Positions 59,290-64,000 of a stretch of DNA of 64,000 bases are shown here, one piece after another. Each line of letters starts with the position of its first letter. The first letter of the stretch is position 1. A program made the position numbers and the translations under genes. The stretch covers positions 2,007,984-2,071,983 of the forward strand of contig CM030861.1 of assembly GCA_018105865.1 (NCBI GenBank), written 5' to 3'. Origin of the DNA: Metaphire vulgaris (lineage: Eukaryota > Annelida > Clitellata > Crassiclitellata > Megascolecidae). The notes under the pieces are model-generated. The model was given only the letters and a program-made list of their open reading frames with translations. It was not told the origin of the DNA and searched no databases.

Positions 59290-61330
59290 AACCAAATCAA
59301 TCAATCAATCAATCAATCAATCAGTTTATTTTTCTCAACATACAGATGAGTACAAATCAAGAAAAAAAGACAAGCTTAAGTTAATTAAACTATTAAAGTA
59401 TAATACATGAATGTCCATTTGCTTGTACAATTAATTTAAAGAATAATGTTTCAAACTCATAGCCAGAAATCAGTTGAGAAAAAAAAAGGATTGGCTTAAC
59501 GGATTTGTATATGCAATTAAGCCAACCTCAAAGTTTGTAATAATATGACATATAAAAGTCTTTAATGATGATTGAAATTGGAATTATTTAGGGATCAAGT
59601 AGGAAGTGATTTAGTTTATTGGCGAAAGTAACCACAGATAGTACATATAGTCATATTGATTGTATAAAATGTCAGTTAGTCTTTTATAATGTATAATAAT
59701 TGATTTATTGATCATAATTGAATTTGAGTCATTATTAAATAATTTTTGCCAAGAGAAAATTAAGTTTGCCATTTTAAAAGAAATTTTTTAAGTTAGTTTT
59801 AAATGATTGGTTAATTGGTTTAGATTTTTTTAGATCAGGACTGGCTATTCCAAATTCTAGGTCCAGAAAATTTGTTAGTAAATAATCTGGCATTAGTAGA
59901 TGCATTATTGAAGATAGATATTATTACTATTTCTGAGATTGGTTGAATCATTTAATGTTTAGATTATCATTGAATTTGTTTGGATAGAAAATATTGGGTA
60001 AAAAGTTATGAAGATATTTAAATACAAATGAGGCAGTTTGCTGTTTATATATATTTTCAATTTTAAAATATTATATTTATTAAATAGATTTGTTGTATTA
60101 GTATAATTCTTTTCTTTAAATATTAGTCTTATTGCTTTATTTTGTAGAATTTGGATTTTGCCAATAGTTGATTTATAAGTATTTCAATGTAAAATTATAT
60201 TGCAATAGGTTAGATATGAATGAATAAGAGAAAATAGAGTTGCCTAAGAGCAGGAAGTCAATCATATCTTTAATGTGTTTAATTATATTGAGATTTTTTG
60301 CGTATTTTATTTGAAAGTTCATTTGACTGTTCTTTCCAGTTTAGGTGCTGCCACTATTACTCCTAGGAATTTTACAGAAGATTTTTGTTTGTGTGCCATC
60401 TATCTTTATTGGATCAAGATTGATAGCAAATGAGATTTTAGATGAAATGAATGAAATTAGTTTTTTCAAGATTAAGAGCTAGTTTGTTTATTTTAAACCA
60501 ATTTGATATTTTTAATAATTCAGAATTGACGCCACTGCTGCCAGCCTATGCGGCACCTGTCTACCAACACCAAGTTTTTATGACTTGTTCTCAAATAAGT
60601 TAGTGTGTTCAGCAAACAATAAAAATTTAAATAGTGTTGATAAATTAGGTAAATCATTATTAATTATTAGAAGAGAAGATTATTATTATATTAGATAATT
60701 CGAATAATAAATTTGATGAATTTTGAAGATTTATTGTTTTGAGTAAATTGTTGGTTGTTTAGTTAGATAGTTAGAAAACCAAGTTAGATTAATAGACCTT
60801 TAATTCCATAGTATTCAAGTTTTATTTTAATAATATTTTACCGATTTCTAAAAACATTAAAATTTTTTAAGTTAAAAAATACCTCTTGAGTGGTTGTGTG
60901 ATTCAAAGTTTGATGTTACACCATCTTTAAGTCTAAAACACAAATATATTAATAGAGTTATTTGGTCTAAAACCAAATTGGAAGTCAGATAACATATTAT
61001 ATTTATCCAAATATTTGATTAATCTGATAAACATAAAGTTTAGAAAATTTTTTTGAAAAATATCTAGGTAATTAGAGATTGCCTATAATTAGATTCACTA
61101 GAACAAACTGATTTATATATTGAGTGATTTTAAAGCATTTTAATACGATGCATCACGTAACTTAAAACAAAGTTAGGAAAGAAGAATTTAGTTTTAGTCC
61201 AAACGAATGTTCAGTGTGTCCCCTTTATGAATTCTGTAAAATTCTGCCAAACCACATTTTGGTTAATGTTATCATATCCTGCCGATCTGATTTTTACAAT
61301 TTAAAATTTTTATGATGTCACAAATCTTTT
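59290..61330 (-). mobile_element. Decayed non-LTR retrotransposon, reverse transcriptase region
   Basis: Read on the minus strand in shifting frames: LEYYGIKGLL, NWFKINKLALNLEKTNFIHF, KFLGVIV, NELSNKIRKNLNIIKHIKD, TASFVFKYLHNFLPNIFYPN. These are RT thumb and C-terminal motifs of a Jockey/CR1-type element. A (TTGA)n tail at 59299-59330 is its 3' end, confirming orientation. Dozens of stops; old. Confidence 0.7.
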
Positions 61331-62060
61331 GTTGTAGTTGGACAGTTGACATTAAAAATTGAAAAAAGTATAATTTTTAGGATTATTATTAAGATATTAT
61401 TAGGTGATTTTATTTCCAGAGTTTTTTGAATTTTTGATGCAATGTCAATCGAGGCAAAGTCCAACATTTACAAAAAGTAAGCATTAAATCATTAGATATA
61501 TATCAACTGCTTCCGGAACTTGTGTTAGTGTGACAATTTGTGAGTGGTTCGGGTAAAGTTCCAAAGAAAATATTTTAAGGAAGGAATTTTAAGGAAAATA
61601 AAGGATGTTGCTGGATATGTGCTTGCTGAGGAATTGCAGTCATTGCATTTGATAATTCCTGCTGAGACCAACAGCTATCCTTCTGTTAAGCTGTTTACGG
61701 TAATTTCTCACAATAAACAAGCAACGTTAGTGACTTTCCTAACACTCGCATTGCAAGAACAAGAATAACAAGAACAAGAAGAATGAGATTAAGAAGAACA
61801 ATAATCAGAAGAACAAGAATAATAATAAGAACAACAGCAAGAAGAACAAGAACAAGAAAAACAAGAAGGACAAGAATAAGTAGAACAATAATAAGAAGAA
61901 CAAGAGCAAGAAGAACAAGAACAAGAAGAACTGGAACAAAAAGAAGCCATAATTTAGGCAATTAAAAACACTTCTATATTGCAACAGAGCTGAGGAAGTC
62001 AAATTTGTTTGAAGATCGCACAATCATTGAATTAATGTAGGGTAGTCTCTATGGGAAGAT
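61331..62060. other. Intron 4, no gene; (AGAACA)n-rich minisatellite at 61755-61945
   Basis: A 74-codon frame (61544-61768, +) ends in the AGAACAAGAA array and shows no motif. The array gives Arg/Thr- or Leu-rich frames on either strand. Confidence 0.6.
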
Positions 62061-62065
62061 TGGAT

Positions 62066-62935
62066 CAGTGGCGTAGCGTGACTTTTGGGGGTCCGGGGGG
62101 CATCTTTGACATGGGGGGCCCCAGAGTTTCGAGCTGACGAGCAAAAAACGTTATCATCTCAACTTTTTCCTTTTTCGTTCATCATCGATAGGGTTAGGGT
62201 TGGGACGAATCGATCGAAGGGAACGGGGGCAGTCAACAAAGTGCCTCCCGGTTCGACTGGATTGGATGGACGATGGCTTGCTGTGAGTTTTCGGGTATTG
62301 ACACGGGTTCGTTCGTCGATATATGGGACGAATCGACATCAAATTGTCGGTTACAGAAGGGCTTTTGGATGGCTGACTCGAGTCGTCGGCATCAAATTAT
62401 TAGGGGACTCAACGACCACGCCAATAACGACTCAATCCACGTCGTCACGTGGTTGCCTTCGTCACACTGGAAAACGATCCCACTCACGATGATGTTCTAT
62501 TGATCCGCGTTGGGCGGGGGAGGGGGGTGGGGGCACTCCGGGGCGCGGGGGAGGAGAGAGGAATACGGAGACGCTTGTACACTGCGTTTGTGTCGTGCAT
62601 TGCATGGGGGGTGACGTCAGACGTCAGAGTGATTGACGGCGGGCACTTGTTAGCGGATTATGTTTACAAGCATCAGTCTATATGGGAAGGCGTCTATCAG
62701 TGCCGTGGTAATGCTTGCGACGGCAGCAGCAACATCAGCAGCAGACGACACAGCATTGCTAGCAGGCGGTGACCTTCTTAGACCCGGTGCGTTTGTCACG
62801 TTGCTTTGTTGTTGTCGGATTGTCTTTATATGGCTGTCGTCTGCCGGCGAGGGATGTATAGAGGGATGTATATGTATAGAGGGATGTATATGTATAGAGG
62901 ATTATACATCGCGGTGCAGACGGTGTTGAATGACA
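62066..62935. promoter_or_regulatory. CpG-rich patch in intron 4, possible promoter or CpG island
   Basis: Starts with a lone MITE end (cagtggcgtagcgtgac). From 62140 to 62800 CG dinucleotides are dense (gacgaatcgatcgaaggg, cgtcgtcacgtgg, gacgtcagacgtcag). It includes two CRE-like tgacgtca-type sites near 62611-62630 and a G-rich tract at 62512-62555. Overlapping frames of up to 135 codons on the + strand show no recognised protein. At 62850-62895, agagggatgtatatgtat repeats three times. Confidence 0.3.
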
Positions 62936-62961
62936 GGTGGTTCAAAGATTTCACTCCAGAC

Positions 62962-63207
62962 CAGTGGCGTGGCAAGTGGTGTTTGGGGGGGGGGGCGTTG
63001 GGGTGGCAGCGTCTAAGCATGGGGGCCAACTGTCTTTCATGAATCAGAACATACAGGAAAATATCATTACCCGGTATATCACCCTTGATGGGAGTTTAGA
63101 GTTGAATCCGTGAACAACTTGTACTTAAAGTCGGGTGTTTAATATCTGGACTTCATTCAATTGGGGGGGGGACTTGGGTCCCCGGGCGCCCCGTGGGGCC
63201 GCCACTG
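62962..63207. mobile_element. hAT-type MITE, CAGTGGCG family
   Basis: cagtggcgtggcaagtgg ... gtggggccgccactg; flanks ctccagac / cttctgac agree at 6 of 8. The interior ggggcgttggggtggcag and catgggggccaac matches 13715-13895. Confidence 0.85.
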
Positions 63208-64000
63208 CTTCTGACAAGTAGTATTGCGAAAATCGGAAATCTTGATTGTCGAAAGTTGGATGTTACTGTTCTTGCGCAAAACCATTTGTTTACAATTAAT
63301 TAATTGTTTGTAATAAATTTGTTTATTCAAAGGTAATATAGTTGTGATTGGTCATTGCCTAAGGATGGTTGCTATTCAAATACAGAATGGTTTGCACCTT
63401 TGCATGCAAATTATTAATGCTATGTTGTAAGACTTCCCCAAGTATTTTTCACCAATCTGGTACAACAGTTATTAATATTAATATAATAATTATAATTATT
63501 ATTATTATTATTGCTACATGGTTGTTAGCACACATTAATTCATTGGTCATTTCATTAAGTCAAAAACAGACTGAAAAACCTTATATTTTGGGAGTCATAC
63601 TCTTTGAAAAGCACCTTTGTCTTTGGCCCCGCTATGCTTATGGCGCTATATAAATAGTCCAGTATACATACATACATACATACATACATACATACATACA
63701 TACATACATACATACATACATTGACAAAGTGTAGAATCGCAAGTGCAGAGCAAGGGAGGGGTGAACAACTTGCTCAAGGTCACTTACTCGGATGCAGTAG
63801 CAAGAGTCAAGGTTTCAGGATTTAAAAGTTCTGCAAGTAATTTCTAGTAGGCCTATAGTGATTACAGTTATTAATGTGTGTGTTTTTATGGATTTCCCAA
63901 TGATACAGTAAGTAAGTAAGTACCGGGTAAGTAAAAAGTAAAGTCCTTCCCTAGCATTCGAGGCTAACCTCAAGACTCATAGGGCGGCGCCGATCTCCGT
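63208..64000. repeat. Intron 4 to window end: LINE tail and (CATA)n
   Basis: aaaagcacctttgtctttgg..ggcgctatataaatagtcca at 63607-63661 is a CR1/L2-type 3' end with a (CATA)n tail to 63721. An ATT run is at 63480-63511 and a GTAA run at 63909-63922. No MTMR exon 5 was found here. Confidence 0.75.

Noticed and set aside
61544..61768. MTMR exon 5
   Set aside because: The 74-residue frame (EELQSLHLIIPAETNSYPSV) does not match the expected family sequence after NKDYE (a TYP..LYVP-type block), and no acceptor in the right phase was found.

Overview
This is a repeat-dense, AT-rich stretch of an animal nuclear genome, most likely a marine invertebrate. The grounds are spliced exons with GT-AG introns, non-LTR retrotransposon tails ending in trinucleotide arrays, tRNA-derived SINEs, many hAT, mariner, pogo and piggyBac-like miniature elements, and a myotubularin gene of metazoan type. 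I cannot name the species. Nothing bacterial or viral was recognised.

Only one gene is certain. On the + strand, four exons (19669-19692, 42240-42356, 53947-54109, 56034-56188) join in frame into the first 153 residues of a myotubularin-related phosphatase of the MTMR6/7/8 group: the whole PH-GRAM domain and the linker toward the phosphatase domain. Intron 1 is about 22.5 kb, intron 2 about 11.6 kb, intron 3 about 1.9 kb, and intron 4 runs past the window end. The catalytic exons lie to the right, outside the window.

Inside intron 1 two things look more than decorative. At 32042-32299 an 86-codon open exon ends in a phase-0 donor, so it could splice to MTMR exon 2 as an alternative first exon. 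It holds an 18-codon tandem duplication whose copies differ at nine synonymous and only two amino-acid-changing codons. At 38623-38706 an 84-nt hairpin has a 32-position stem with two mismatches, and its three non-Watson-Crick pairs are all G-U on the + strand, as in an intronic miRNA precursor. Two weaker minus-strand exon candidates lie at 13998-14117 (CpG-rich, GC donor) and 47854-48177 (possible distant likeness to the discoidin-receptor ectodomain).

Layout: 1-2460, broken non-LTR retrotransposons; 2461-6061, a tandem duplication of about 1.6 kb carrying the same two MITEs in each copy; 6062-13200, microsatellites, a SINE and a long composite hAT repeat; 13200-19668, a candidate minus-strand first exon, MITEs, a CpG-rich patch and the MTMR promoter; 19669-56188, the MTMR exons separated by introns full of transposons; 56189-64000, intron 4 with a clean hAT element, SINEs, a decayed minus-strand LINE and a second CpG-rich patch.

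The commonest elements are short hAT-type MITEs. Many still have identical 8-bp target duplications, and each such pair was read base by base. Almost every long open frame in the window outside the features below is a translated microsatellite or transposon shadow.
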